64,000 nucleotides of DNA from Pseudomonadales bacterium (GTDB taxonomy: Bacteria > Pseudomonadota > Gammaproteobacteria > Pseudomonadales > Azotimanducaceae): NCBI GenBank assembly GCA_024234635.1, contig JACKNX010000001.1:248001-312000 (forward strand), given 5' to 3'. The position numbers and the translations under genes are program-made. Shown in pieces: positions 17,681 through 26,464 of the stretch. Below the pieces are notes generated by a model. That model had not been told where the DNA came from and searched no databases. It was given only the letters and a program-made list of their open reading frames with translations. Positions within the stretch are counted from its first letter, which is position 1; each line of letters opens with the position of its first letter.

Positions 17681-18434
17681 AGCAGTGGTGCTCGTGGCAG
17701 GTCGCGGCTCACGGCTGCAGGAACTGACGGAGGACCGTCCCAAGTGCCTGATCGAGATTGGCGGCAAGCCGATCATCAACTGGATTCTTGGGGCCTTGCG
17801 GCGGAATGGCCTCACCGGCATTACGTTGGTCGGCGGCTACCGGGCGGATCTGTTGCCAGTCGAAGGGGTGGCAAAACGCCTCAATGTCCGCTGGGAGGAA
17901 ACCAACATGGTGGCGACGCTGCTCTGCGCTGACGACATCCTGCGTGCACATCCAACCATCGTGAGCTACGGCGACATCCTCTACGCGCCGACCGCCATCC
18001 AGAGCCTGCTGTGCGCCCGCGAAGACATTGCGATCACCTACGACCGAGCCTGGCTGGAACTCTGGCAAGCTCGCTTCACCGATCCCCTGGATGACGCCGA
18101 AACTTTTCACGAGGAAGGGGGGTTGCTAAGAGCCATCGGCAGTCGCGCCAGCAGCGTGAACGACATTCACGGGCAATACATGGGTCTGCTGCGCTTTACG
18201 CCGGCAGGTTGGCTACGCGTGCGCGCGGTACTGGACACCCAGTCCCAGGCACGCATTGACCGTCTCGACATGACCTCCCTGCTCTCACTCCTGCTGGCCC
18301 ACGGGGAGCGCATTGCCGCGATCCCCGTCGACGGTGGCTGGCTGGAGGTGGACAACCAGACGGACCTCTCGCTTGCCAGGCGCATTGCCGCATCCCCACC
18401 AGGAACTTTTCATCATGACTGGCGGGCGGCTTAG
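17673..18434 (+). CDS. Probable CTP:phosphoglutamine cytidylyltransferase (Cj1416-like)
   Basis: A 253-residue nucleotidyltransferase. Its N-terminus VLVAGRGSRLQELTEDRPKC is the nucleotide-binding loop of sugar-1-phosphate nucleotidyltransferases, with the Arg and Lys contacts, and SYGDILY holds the metal-binding Asp. Cj1416 of C. jejuni has this fold and joins CTP to L-glutamine phosphate, giving CDP-L-glutamine. No sugar-phosphate kinase is adjacent, which argues against an ordinary sugar activation. The ATG lies inside the end of the hydrolase gene. Confidence 0.75.
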   Translation: MTEAVVLVAGRGSRLQELTEDRPKCLIEIGGKPIINWILGALRRNGLTGITLVGGYRADLLPVEGVAKRLNVRWEETNMVATLLCADDILRAHPTIVSYGDILYAPTAIQSLLCAREDIAITYDRAWLELWQARFTDPLDDAETFHEEGGLLRAIGSRASSVNDIHGQYMGLLRFTPAGWLRVRAVLDTQSQARIDRLDMTSLLSLLLAHGERIAAIPVDGGWLEVDNQTDLSLARRIAASPPGTFHHDWRAA

Positions 18435-18953
18435 GTGGTTATCTGGATCATTGGCCTGTCGGGTGCCGGCAAATCCACAATTGGCCAGGCACTCCATAGA
18501 CACTGGAAATCCTTTGCCGCCAACACAGTGCTCGCGGACGGCGATGAGATCCGCGCGCTGTTCCGACACACGGACGAGGTTGCCTACACCGTAGCCGGGC
18601 GCACCGAAAACTCGCGTCGCATCGCCGCGTTGTGCCAATGGTTGGACCAGGAGGGCATCAACGTAATCTGTCCCGTGCTGTCCATCGTTGCGCAGCACCG
18701 CGAGCAGCTTCGACGCACTTTGAGCGGCTACTTCGAGGTTTTTCTCGACTGTGATCTGGAGAACCTTGCCGCCCGCGACGCGAAAGGGTTGTACCAGGCC
18801 GCGCGGGAAGGCCGTATCCGCAACGTCGTTGGCGTGGATATTCCCTTTCCCCGCCCGGAAAATGCGGACATGGTGATCTGCAACAATCATCCCTTCGTGG
18901 ACGCCGAACAGACAGCTCGGGACATCCTGGCCGCCGCCGGCATTCACCCATGA
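18435..18953 (+). CDS. Probable cytidine diphosphoramidate kinase (Cj1415-like, CysC fold)
   Basis: A 172-residue P-loop kinase with GLSGAGKST (Walker A, residues 7-15), LADGDEIR and the CysC-like block RNVVGVDIPFPRP. It is shaped like adenylylsulfate kinase, but there are no sulfate-assimilation genes nearby. Cj1415 is a CysC homologue that phosphorylates the ribose 3'-hydroxyl of cytidine diphosphoramidate. The GTG start touches the TAG of the upstream gene. Gene order kinase, hydrolase, cytidylyltransferase, CysC-like is the same as in C. jejuni as I recall it. Confidence 0.78.
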   Translation: MVIWIIGLSGAGKSTIGQALHRHWKSFAANTVLADGDEIRALFRHTDEVAYTVAGRTENSRRIAALCQWLDQEGINVICPVLSIVAQHREQLRRTLSGYFEVFLDCDLENLAARDAKGLYQAAREGRIRNVVGVDIPFPRPENADMVICNNHPFVDAEQTARDILAAAGIHP

Positions 18954-19516
18954 ACGCCGTAGACTATCCCTATGCCAGCGACGAACTGTCCGGCCCGCCG
19001 ACGAACTACAGCTACGCCCGCTATCGCGGCGCGGCCTTCCTTACTGCCTGGCGCGACCAGCGTACAGCCGTTCTTCAGCGGTGCGAATCAGCGCGCCCGG
19101 CGCAACCGGCTCCAACGGTATCGCCCACCGAAGCGCTTCTGAGCGGCTTTCTGCGGGAGACCGGGACCGGCGCACTCGACAGGGAAAAACTGCGGCAGTA
19201 CCACCGGATCCTGAGAAACTTCGAAGCAAAGGGGCGGCTTTACGAGGACTATCACCCCGGGTTTACGTCAAAGGGACGCACCGACCATTCCGCCCCCGGC
19301 GTTTATCTGGCCTTTGCGGAACTAGCCGCCGCGCTGTATGCACAGCACACGCGCCTGCCTTACCTGAATGCCCTCATGAAATCGCTGGATATCCTGTGCG
19401 CCAGCGAGTCACGACTCCACGCCGACGCTGCCGGGAGGCTGGCCGAACTGCTTCGCCTGGAGTTTCGCTTGATCACCGCGCTGGGTGATGCGCTAAACCT
19501 CCGGGGTCTGCAATGA
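18950..19516 (+). CDS. Protein of unknown function in the phosphoramidate operon
   Basis: A 188-residue soluble protein that I do not recognise. It is mostly alpha-helical by composition, with a Tyr-rich start (NYSYARYRG), a central YHRILRNFEAKGRLYEDYHPG block and an Ala/Leu-rich C-terminal helix pair. There is no signal peptide or membrane segment. ATG overlaps the CysC-like stop and its TGA overlaps the formyltransferase-like start, so it is coupled to both. Its place between the last CDP-amidate step and the transferases suggests a part in the same pathway. Confidence 0.7.
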   Translation: MNAVDYPYASDELSGPPTNYSYARYRGAAFLTAWRDQRTAVLQRCESARPAQPAPTVSPTEALLSGFLRETGTGALDREKLRQYHRILRNFEAKGRLYEDYHPGFTSKGRTDHSAPGVYLAFAELAAALYAQHTRLPYLNALMKSLDILCASESRLHADAAGRLAELLRLEFRLITALGDALNLRGLQ

Positions 19517-20271
19517 CCACAAGCTCATTGGTGATCGTTGGCGCGGATTCGCCGCGTTGCCGGGGTTATGTGAGCGCCCTGATACAGGCGGGCATGCATG
19601 ACCTGGAAGTCGTGCGTTACGGGCCGAGCGGAACGCGCGGGCAGGCGCAGGCCGGCGAGCGCACGGAAGCCAACGGACTTTGGTATCCGGACATCCACAC
19701 ACCCCTGGATGCGCTCTGTGGGGAGTACGACCTACCGCTGATTGTGGTGGATGCGCCCTCGATCAACGCCCCTGAAGTGGTGAACGTACTGCGCAGGTGC
19801 CCTGGTGACCTCGGTGTGTTCGCGGGCCGAGGCGGCGAGATCGTGGACAAGCGTACGCTGGAGGCCGCTCCGAGGCTGCTCCACATGCACCCCGGCCCGC
19901 TACCTGACATGCGCGGCAGCACAACCCTTTACTACGCGATCCTGCAGCAACAGCCGGTTACGGTGACCGGCATCGTTCTTGCCCCTGAAATCGACGCCGG
20001 TCCCATCGTTCACTCCCGACGCTTCGACTGGCCGCCAGCTGGTATCGACGTGGACCAGCTCTATGACACCGCCATTCGCGCCGCGACCCTGGTTGATATA
20101 ATCCGCGGCTACACATCGAACGGTGCGCTGATCGAACAGCCGCAGCCCGCTGCGTCCACCAGTGCCGACGACGGCATGATGTACTTCGTGATCCATCCAG
20201 TACTCAAGCATCTCGCCCTTCTGGCGGTCGAACAGGGCCGGCAACCAGCGGCGTTCCAGGGAAACACATGA
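19513..20271 (+). CDS. Formyltransferase-fold enzyme with altered active site
   Basis: A 252-residue protein with the core of the formyl-transferase family: LLHMHPGPLPDMRG (about residues 121-134) and EIDAGPIVHS. In family members the loop reads Asn-x-His-Pro; here the catalytic Asn is His, while the His and the later Asp remain. It may transfer formyl from N10-formyl-tetrahydrofolate to an amino sugar, as in WbkC-type enzymes, act on the phosphoramidate nitrogen, or do other chemistry. The start overlaps the unknown gene and the end overlaps the large transferase. Confidence 0.72.
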   Translation: MTTSSLVIVGADSPRCRGYVSALIQAGMHDLEVVRYGPSGTRGQAQAGERTEANGLWYPDIHTPLDALCGEYDLPLIVVDAPSINAPEVVNVLRRCPGDLGVFAGRGGEIVDKRTLEAAPRLLHMHPGPLPDMRGSTTLYYAILQQQPVTVTGIVLAPEIDAGPIVHSRRFDWPPAGIDVDQLYDTAIRAATLVDIIRGYTSNGALIEQPQPAASTSADDGMMYFVIHPVLKHLALLAVEQGRQPAAFQGNT

Positions 20272-23200
20272 CCCACCCACGAATCGCGATGGCCCTGCAT
20301 CTGGCGGAAATCATGAACCATTACCGCCCCATCATCCGGGCGCTGGGAGCAGGCGTGGACATCATCAGCTGTGCGCCACCGGACAGCGCCGAGCATGCGC
20401 GCATTGCTGCATTGGCTGGCGCGGAAAGCTGCGCCTGCATCCCTGCCAGCGATGTGGCTGAAGACCACCCCTACGACGTGCTGCTGACCAACCAGATGCA
20501 CGTGGTGCCCTGGCAGGGCGGCCAGCCAGGGGTTTTGCCGTGGGCGGAACGCCACGTGCGCCTGACCTATGCGCTGGGCAAGACGGAGTGGAACCTGGCG
20601 GAATGGAACCGGTACTACGACCTCGTGCTGTGCTTCGGTCCGTATCAGCAGAGATTGTTCGAACATCGTTTTGCGGGTATGCGCACCGTTGCCGTCAGCT
20701 ATCCAAGGTTCGACGCGTTTTTCGATCCGGAATTCGCAAGGACAAACTGCATCACGCAATTGGGTGGCTCCGTGGAGCGCAGGAGCGTCGTGTGGCTGCC
20801 TACCTACGGTAGCAACAGCTCGATTCCCGACTATGCGCAGGCGATTTCCCGGCTGACCGACACCTGCAACACCTTCGTGAAACTGCATCCCGCTACGCCT
20901 GGTATGGAACCGGAGCGCTACAGGCTGTTGCGTAGTCTGCCGTTCACCGCGCTCATCGACGATGATTTCGACAATGTTCCCCTGTTCGGGATCGCGGACT
21001 GGGTTCTCGCGGATTATGGCGGCAGCGCGTTCGGCGCCATCTACACAGACAGGAATCTGCTGCTGCTCAACGTGCCCGGTGACCTGTTTGCCGCTGACAC
21101 CGGGTGGCTGTCCGCCGACGTACAGCTCCGGGACGACTTCGTCAGCGTCAATCCCGAGAATGCGTCGACCATACCGGAGCTGCTGGAGCAATCCGCACTC
21201 TGGCACCAGCAGAGCTCGATGCGCGCCGAATACCGATCGCTCCTGTTCGCCGGAACGCCGGGTCAGGGGGGCACCGCCGCGGCAAAGGCAATTCTGGAGC
21301 TGGCCTCGAGCACCGGACAACAGCGGCCCCGTTCCGTTGCCGTACGCCCGGTCAAGGACGAGCTGCTCAGAATCCGACCACATGCACAGGCACAAACCGG
21401 CTACTCCTGGCGGCAAACGATTCAGTGGGCAGCGGAAAAGCTGGGTGAACTCCGTCAGGCCGAGTTCCGACTCGCCGAGGAAAAGCGGGAACTCGAACAG
21501 ACAGCTTCAGCGTTGAAGCGGGAGAAGGACGATCTCCAGGAGACTGCCCGTCACCTGACTCAGGAAAACGCTGTACGCGAGGCCGCTTCGCGCGCCGAAC
21601 AGCAGTTGCTCGCCAACCTGCAACATCAACTGGCAACCACCGCTGCCGACCTTTCAGTGCTCCGCGAGCAACATGCGATCGACTTGCAGTCGCGTCAAAC
21701 CCGGTTGGAAACCGCCCTGCAATCGCTCGCGCACGCCGAAGGCGTGCTTGAACAGCGAGAAAGGGAGCTTGGTCAGGTTCGCACCAGCGCCCGGGAGGCG
21801 GCAGATCAGGCCGAGCGGACCAGGATGACGCTGGAACGGGTGACCGCCGAACGCGAACAGGCTCGCGCCGATATCGACCGTCTTCGCCAGGAGCGGGAGA
21901 TGGATCGACTGACCAGCACCTCCTTGCAAAAGGAATTGCTGACCCGGCTGGCCCGGCTCCGGGACGAACTGGCGACGAATCGCGACACAAACTACCGCAC
22001 CAGCCGGGAGCTCGCCCGGGTAGAGGCCCACAAAATGCGCCTGCGCCGCATACAGGATCAGACGCCCGGATCGGGCAGTTTGCCTGCGCCTGCCGCCGCC
22101 AGCGATTTGCATGACGGGTTCGCGGCCGAGGTCACGCTGGAGGACAATCTGACCATGTCACCCATTACGCTGCCGGAACCGGCGACACCCTTGCGTGGCG
22201 ACGACTTGCGCGTGGTGATGATCTGCGATGACGTGCAGATCGATCGCCGCATCCTGCAGGAAGCCGCGTCACTGGATCGGCTCGGCTACGAGGTCATCAT
22301 TCTCGGCCGTTCCGCCGACGGCTATCCCGCCGACGAACGCATTGGCAACGTAAAAGTCGAGAGGCTCAACTACGAAAGCTACGCCGCCAGCCGGGCAGCC
22401 AGGCGCAGTGCCGAACAGGCCCTGCAAGCCGGCGACGAAGCGGATGCGGACATACCATTGAGCATTGACGGCGCAGAAGCTGAACTCGCAGCGAGGCTGC
22501 GGCTGGATGCATCGGGAAAACCTCGCTACCCCGCTTTTGTGGATAGGTTGCCGCGTACTCCCCGCGTGCTGCTGCGCGCCCTGTTCTGGCCGCCCTATCG
22601 TCTGGACCTCATACGCCGCGCCGCCCCGCGACTGCACTGGACCCTGCAGTACCTGATCTACCTGCCCACCCTCGCGGTAACGCCGTGGCCTCGTGCAGTG
22701 GCATGGCATTGGCGACGCATTGCCAGCCGAATGGGACGTTCCAGGGGCAGCCTGAACGAGAAACCCGATTTCACGACACCGGCCATGCAGGCACTGGAGC
22801 ATCAGGTTTCCCGCTTCGACGACATGAACGTGTGGGAACTCGCGGTCTACGAACGGGCCCTGCTTCTGCAACCGGACATCGTGCACGTGCACGATCTGCC
22901 GCAACTGCGTCCGGGCGTTTTTGTCTCGCGCAGGCTGGGCATTCCGGCGCTGTATGACGCGCATGAACTCTATCCGGAAATCCACACCCTGACGCCGGAT
23001 CAGCAGGAACGCCTGGCGGTGGTGGAGAAACACTTCAGTCCCCGTGTGAACGCAATGATCACGGTCAACCCGTTCATTGCCCGGCGTCAGGCCGAGTGGT
23101 ACGGGATACAGGAACCCGCGGTGGTTCTCAATGCCGCGGAAGTCGATGAGCTGATCGAACTCACGCGCCCCGATACACTGCGCGAGGCACTGGGACTGGA

Positions 23201-24917
23201 CGCCTCCGCCGCCGTTCTTCTCTTCCAGGGGTGGATCAGCATCGATCGGCGAATTGGCGACCTGGTCAGCGCAATGCCCGATACGCACGAGTCCGTGCAT
23301 CTTGTACTGCTCGGCTACGGCACTGACATTCCCGCCCTGAAACAGCTTGCCCAGACACTGGGTGTGGCACATCGCGTGCATTTTCCGCCTCCGGTTCCCC
23401 AGAGCGAACTCATGCATTGGGTGAGTTCGGCCGACGCCGGAATGATCCCTTATCAGCCAATAGACGCGAACCACTTGTACTGCTCGCCCAACAAGCTGTT
23501 CGAGTTCATTGCGGCGACCGTCCCCATCATCGCAAACGATCTGCCGTACCTTCGCTCCGTTGTTGCGGACAACGGCTTCGGTATCGTGCAGACACTGAAC
23601 ACGCCCGCGGACTACGCGGCAGCAATAAACGCCATGTTCGATCCTGCGCTGGGTGGCGCCCAGCGGTTCAGGGCCACAATCCGAAACGGTCGCGAAGCCT
23701 ACCTGTGGCCGGCTCAGGAGAAAGTGCTGTATGGCATCTACGATGCCGCGAATATCACCGCACACCGCAGGGTAAAAACATCGCCAGCGTCGGCAAACAT
23801 CTCCCCGACGTCGGCGGTGCCCGCAGCTGCGCGGCACCTCGCGCCACAATCGCTGCGCATATTTCACGGGCTGCACAATATTGCCGGCATTCCCTCCATC
23901 ATGGCGCGCGCTGAACGTGCCCTGGGACTGGACTCCAGAGCCGTATGCTTTTCAACAGGGCACTTTGCCTACAAGCCGGATATCGAGGAACCGCAGCTCA
24001 TTGCCGGCAACGACATCCTGGCGCGGTTCCGCCGGCACGCGGAGGCGTATGACATCTTCGTTTTCCACTTCGGGCACTCGCTGGCCAACGACTCGCTGGC
24101 CGACATTCCCCTGCTGAAACGCATGGGGAAACGAATCGTCTTCTATTTCCATGGCTGCGACATCCGTCAGAGCAAGGAAACGATTCGCAAATACAGGTTC
24201 AGCGCGTGCGCTGAATGCTGGCCGCCGCGCTGTAACGCCAATCGGGACCACGCGCTGGATTTTGCCCTGCGCTTCGCCGACGCGATCTGGGTCTCCACTC
24301 CCGATCTTCTGGAGTTCGTTCCAGGGGCTGAGCTATTTGTGCAGCCAATCGACATCGACGCGTTTGAGTTTCGCGCGCCGGCGCCATCGGAGACGTCCGC
24401 GCAGCGCATTCTTCTGCACGCGCCGTCGGATCCCAAGTTGAAGGGCACCGCCCATCTACTCAAAGCGGTTGAAGCGATCAACGCCAACGGACCGCGCATC
24501 GATCTGCAGTTGCTGCAGGGGCTGGCCAATAGTGAGGTGCGGGAGCGGATCCTCAGCGCGGATATCGCGGTGGATCAGCTCCTGATAGGCAGCTACGGGA
24601 TGTTTGCCGTGGAGTTGATGGCGTCAGGTGTACCTGTGATCTGCAACATTCGCCAGGATCTCATCGACAAGTTTCCGGAACCGCCTCCCGTCATCCGCGC
24701 CGACCCGGACAATCTGGCTGACGTTCTGCTGGAAACCCTGCTGGGCGCGGAACTCTGGCCTGACCTTGCCGTACGGGCGCGCCGCTACGCCGAGACATAC
24801 CATTCCGCCGAGGCCGCGGCCCGACGTTCGACCGCAACCTACCAGCGAATCATGGGAAAAACGCTGTCCGCTGAACACGAACAGCAGGATAGGATTCGGC
24901 ATACTGCCTCACGATGA
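20268..24917 (+). CDS. Three-part fusion: TagF-like CDP-alcohol transferase, coiled coil, two GT4-type glycosyltransferases
   Basis: A 1549-residue protein. Residues 1-350 resemble the CDP-glycerol glycerophosphotransferase fold, with KLHP (205-208) and ADYGGSAF (248-255) in place of the usual His-Pro and DYSS motifs. Residues about 385-600 are a long Glu/Arg-rich coiled coil. Residues about 646-1170 are a GT4-like domain (LRVVMICDD, YDAHELYPE, YCSPNKLFEF) interrupted by a basic hydrophobic segment. Residues about 1194-1549 are a second glycosyltransferase. The first domain normally uses CDP-activated donors and is a good candidate for transferring the phosphoramidate, which is also CDP-activated; the rest would build the glycan. 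Confidence 0.75.
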   Translation: MTHPRIAMALHLAEIMNHYRPIIRALGAGVDIISCAPPDSAEHARIAALAGAESCACIPASDVAEDHPYDVLLTNQMHVVPWQGGQPGVLPWAERHVRLTYALGKTEWNLAEWNRYYDLVLCFGPYQQRLFEHRFAGMRTVAVSYPRFDAFFDPEFARTNCITQLGGSVERRSVVWLPTYGSNSSIPDYAQAISRLTDTCNTFVKLHPATPGMEPERYRLLRSLPFTALIDDDFDNVPLFGIADWVLADYGGSAFGAIYTDRNLLLLNVPGDLFAADTGWLSADVQLRDDFVSVNPENASTIPELLEQSALWHQQSSMRAEYRSLLFAGTPGQGGTAAAKAILELASSTGQQRPRSVAVRPVKDELLRIRPHAQAQTGYSWRQTIQWAAEKLGELRQAEFRLAEEKRELEQTASALKREKDDLQETARHLTQENAVREAASRAEQQLLANLQHQLATTAADLSVLREQHAIDLQSRQTRLETALQSLAHAEGVLEQRERELGQVRTSAREAADQAERTRMTLERVTAEREQARADIDRLRQEREMDRLTSTSLQKELLTRLARLRDELATNRDTNYRTSRELARVEAHKMRLRRIQDQTPGSGSLPAPAAASDLHDGFAAEVTLEDNLTMSPITLPEPATPLRGDDLRVVMICDDVQIDRRILQEAASLDRLGYEVIILGRSADGYPADERIGNVKVERLNYESYAASRAARRSAEQALQAGDEADADIPLSIDGAEAELAARLRLDASGKPRYPAFVDRLPRTPRVLLRALFWPPYRLDLIRRAAPRLHWTLQYLIYLPTLAVTPWPRAVAWHWRRIASRMGRSRGSLNEKPDFTTPAMQALEHQVSRFDDMNVWELAVYERALLLQPDIVHVHDLPQLRPGVFVSRRLGIPALYDAHELYPEIHTLTPDQQERLAVVEKHFSPRVNAMITVNPFIARRQAEWYGIQEPAVVLNAAEVDELIELTRPDTLREALGLDASAAVLLFQGWISIDRRIGDLVSAMPDTHESVHLVLLGYGTDIPALKQLAQTLGVAHRVHFPPPVPQSELMHWVSSADAGMIPYQPIDANHLYCSPNKLFEFIAATVPIIANDLPYLRSVVADNGFGIVQTLNTPADYAAAINAMFDPALGGAQRFRATIRNGREAYLWPAQEKVLYGIYDAANITAHRRVKTSPASANISPTSAVPAAARHLAPQSLRIFHGLHNIAGIPSIMARAERALGLDSRAVCFSTGHFAYKPDIEEPQLIAGNDILARFRRHAEAYDIFVFHFGHSLANDSLADIPLLKRMGKRIVFYFHGCDIRQSKETIRKYRFSACAECWPPRCNANRDHALDFALRFADAIWVSTPDLLEFVPGAELFVQPIDIDAFEFRAPAPSETSAQRILLHAPSDPKLKGTAHLLKAVEAINANGPRIDLQLLQGLANSEVRERILSADIAVDQLLIGSYGMFAVELMASGVPVICNIRQDLIDKFPEPPPVIRADPDNLADVLLETLLGAELWPDLAVRARRYAETYHSAEAAARRSTATYQRIMGKTLSAEHEQQDRIRHTASR

Positions 24918-24942
24918 AGCGCAACCCGGAACAGGAGTCGAC

Positions 24943-25905
24943 GTGAAATATGCCGTAGTAGGTGTGGGGAACATGGGCAAGAACCACGCCCGCTCAGTAC
25001 ACGAAATGCCGGGTGTCGAACTGGTTGCCGTTGCGGACGCCAACTTCGGCGCGGCCGAAGCGGTGGCACGGGTGCTGGGCTGCCAGGCATTTCCGGACTA
25101 TCTCGAAATGATGGACACGCTGGAGATTGACGCCGTATCCGTGTGTGTGCCGACATCGATGCATGAGCAGGTAGGTACGCAGTGCATGCGTCGCGGCAAA
25201 CACATTCTGCTGGAAAAGCCCATTGCACCCACGGTAGAACAGGGACGCGCATTGCAGGCCGTGGCAAGAGAATGCAACGTGCAGATGATGGTCGGGCACA
25301 TAGAGCGTTTCAATCCCGTGGTTACGCGAACGCGGGAACTCCTTGCCAGAGGCGAGATTGGCAGCGTGGTCTCACTGATGGCCCGCCGCGTTGGCGTCTT
25401 CCCGCCACAGATCAAGGACGCCAATATCGCGGTGGATCTGGCGATTCACGATCTCGATATCATCAATCTGCTGCTTGGCGAATTGCCCGACAAGGTCGCC
25501 GTACACAAGAAACGGAACCACATCGAACACCGCGAGGATTCCGTCGAATTTTTCCTGCAGTACCCGTCAGCATCCGCCTACGTGCAGGCCAACTGGATTA
25601 CGCCGGTGAAGATCCGCAAGCTCAACATCACGGGCACGGACGGCTATCTGGAGATGGACTACATCAACCAGAAGATCCAGTTCTACAAGAGCCACTATGA
25701 AAAATACCGGGAGCGGGACGGGGAGATCGACGGCTTTTCCGACTATGTGCTGAAGTACATGGAACCGGAGCTGGTGGAAATCAGCGTAGCGAAACGCGAA
25801 CCGCTGAAAGAGGAAATCCGTTTTTTCCTCGAGGCAATTCGCGACAACCATCCGATAGACAACGAACATGCCATCGAGGCACTGCGGATCGCACTGAGCA
25901 GCTGA
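24943..25905 (+). CDS. Gfo/Idh/MocA dehydrogenase, WbpB/WlbA-like
   Basis: A 320-residue NAD-dependent sugar dehydrogenase with GVGNMGKNHARS (NAD site), EKPIAPT with the family Lys, and AIHDLDIINLLLG in the substrate region. WbpB/WlbA proteins oxidise C3 of UDP-GlcNAc uronate on the way to 2,3-diacetamido sugars, and the next gene is WbpD-like, which supports this. The GTG at 24943 has a CAGGAG site 6 bases upstream; the ATG at 24914 is out of frame. The matching aminotransferase (WbpE) and UDP-GlcNAc 6-dehydrogenase (WbpA) are not in this window. Confidence 0.82.
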   Translation: MKYAVVGVGNMGKNHARSVHEMPGVELVAVADANFGAAEAVARVLGCQAFPDYLEMMDTLEIDAVSVCVPTSMHEQVGTQCMRRGKHILLEKPIAPTVEQGRALQAVARECNVQMMVGHIERFNPVVTRTRELLARGEIGSVVSLMARRVGVFPPQIKDANIAVDLAIHDLDIINLLLGELPDKVAVHKKRNHIEHREDSVEFFLQYPSASAYVQANWITPVKIRKLNITGTDGYLEMDYINQKIQFYKSHYEKYRERDGEIDGFSDYVLKYMEPELVEISVAKREPLKEEIRFFLEAIRDNHPIDNEHAIEALRIALSS

Positions 25906-25921
25906 GCACGGAACCTGTCAC

Positions 25922-26464
25922 ATGAACAGCACACCAGACTACACCGTTCACCCGACCGCCGAGGTCTCACCACGCGCCAGCATCGGCAGCGGCGCGAAGA
26001 TCTGGAACTACGCGCAGATTCGTGAGGGCGCGACCATCGGCAGCGAAACGGTCATCGGCAAAAATGTCTACGTGGATTTCGACGTTCCGGTGGGCGCCCG
26101 CTGCAAGGTGCAGAACAACTGTTCGCTCTATCACGGCGCCTCCATCGAGGATGGGGTTTTCATCGGCCCGCACGTGGTACTGACCAACGACAAGAAACCG
26201 CGGGCAATCAATGCGGACGGCTCCCTGAAAGGCGCGGACGACTGGGTACTCGGCAGGATTCACATCTGCTACGGCGCCTCGATAGGCGCCAACTCGACGA
26301 TATTGCCGGGCGTGACCATCGGCCGGTTTGCCCTGGTGGGGGCAGGCAGCGTGGTAACTCGTGACGTGCCCGCGCACGCCCTCGTATCGGGCAACCCCGC
26401 AAGAGTCATTGGCTGGGTTGACGCAAGCTGCAACCGGTTGCCGGGTCCGCCGGACGCTGACTGA
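25922..26464 (+). CDS. Left-handed beta-helix N-acetyltransferase, WbpD-like
   Basis: A 180-residue hexapeptide-repeat acetyltransferase, with repeats such as IGSGAKIWN, IREGATIGSE and IGANSTILPGVTIG. The start HPTAEVSPRASIG and the loop VVLTNDKKPRA are typical of WbpD/WlbB, which acetylates the 3-amino group of UDP-2-acetamido-3-amino sugars. It is the last gene of the polysaccharide operon, 16 bases after the dehydrogenase. The donor would be acetyl-CoA. Confidence 0.82.
   Translation: MNSTPDYTVHPTAEVSPRASIGSGAKIWNYAQIREGATIGSETVIGKNVYVDFDVPVGARCKVQNNCSLYHGASIEDGVFIGPHVVLTNDKKPRAINADGSLKGADDWVLGRIHICYGASIGANSTILPGVTIGRFALVGAGSVVTRDVPAHALVSGNPARVIGWVDASCNRLPGPPDAD

Noticed and set aside
18435..18953. 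Adenylylsulfate kinase (CysC) for sulfate assimilation
   Set aside because: No sulfate adenylyltransferase or PAPS reductase is near; the gene follows a cytidylyltransferase and amidase as in the phosphoramidate pathway.
20109..21416. 435-codon minus-strand open frame
   Set aside because: It lies antisense to the formyltransferase-like gene and the fusion gene, with no start signal or motif.
22269..23876. 535-codon open frame on the minus strand
   Set aside because: It is antisense to the large fusion gene, whose motifs and overlaps are clear; the peptide shows no recognisable domain.
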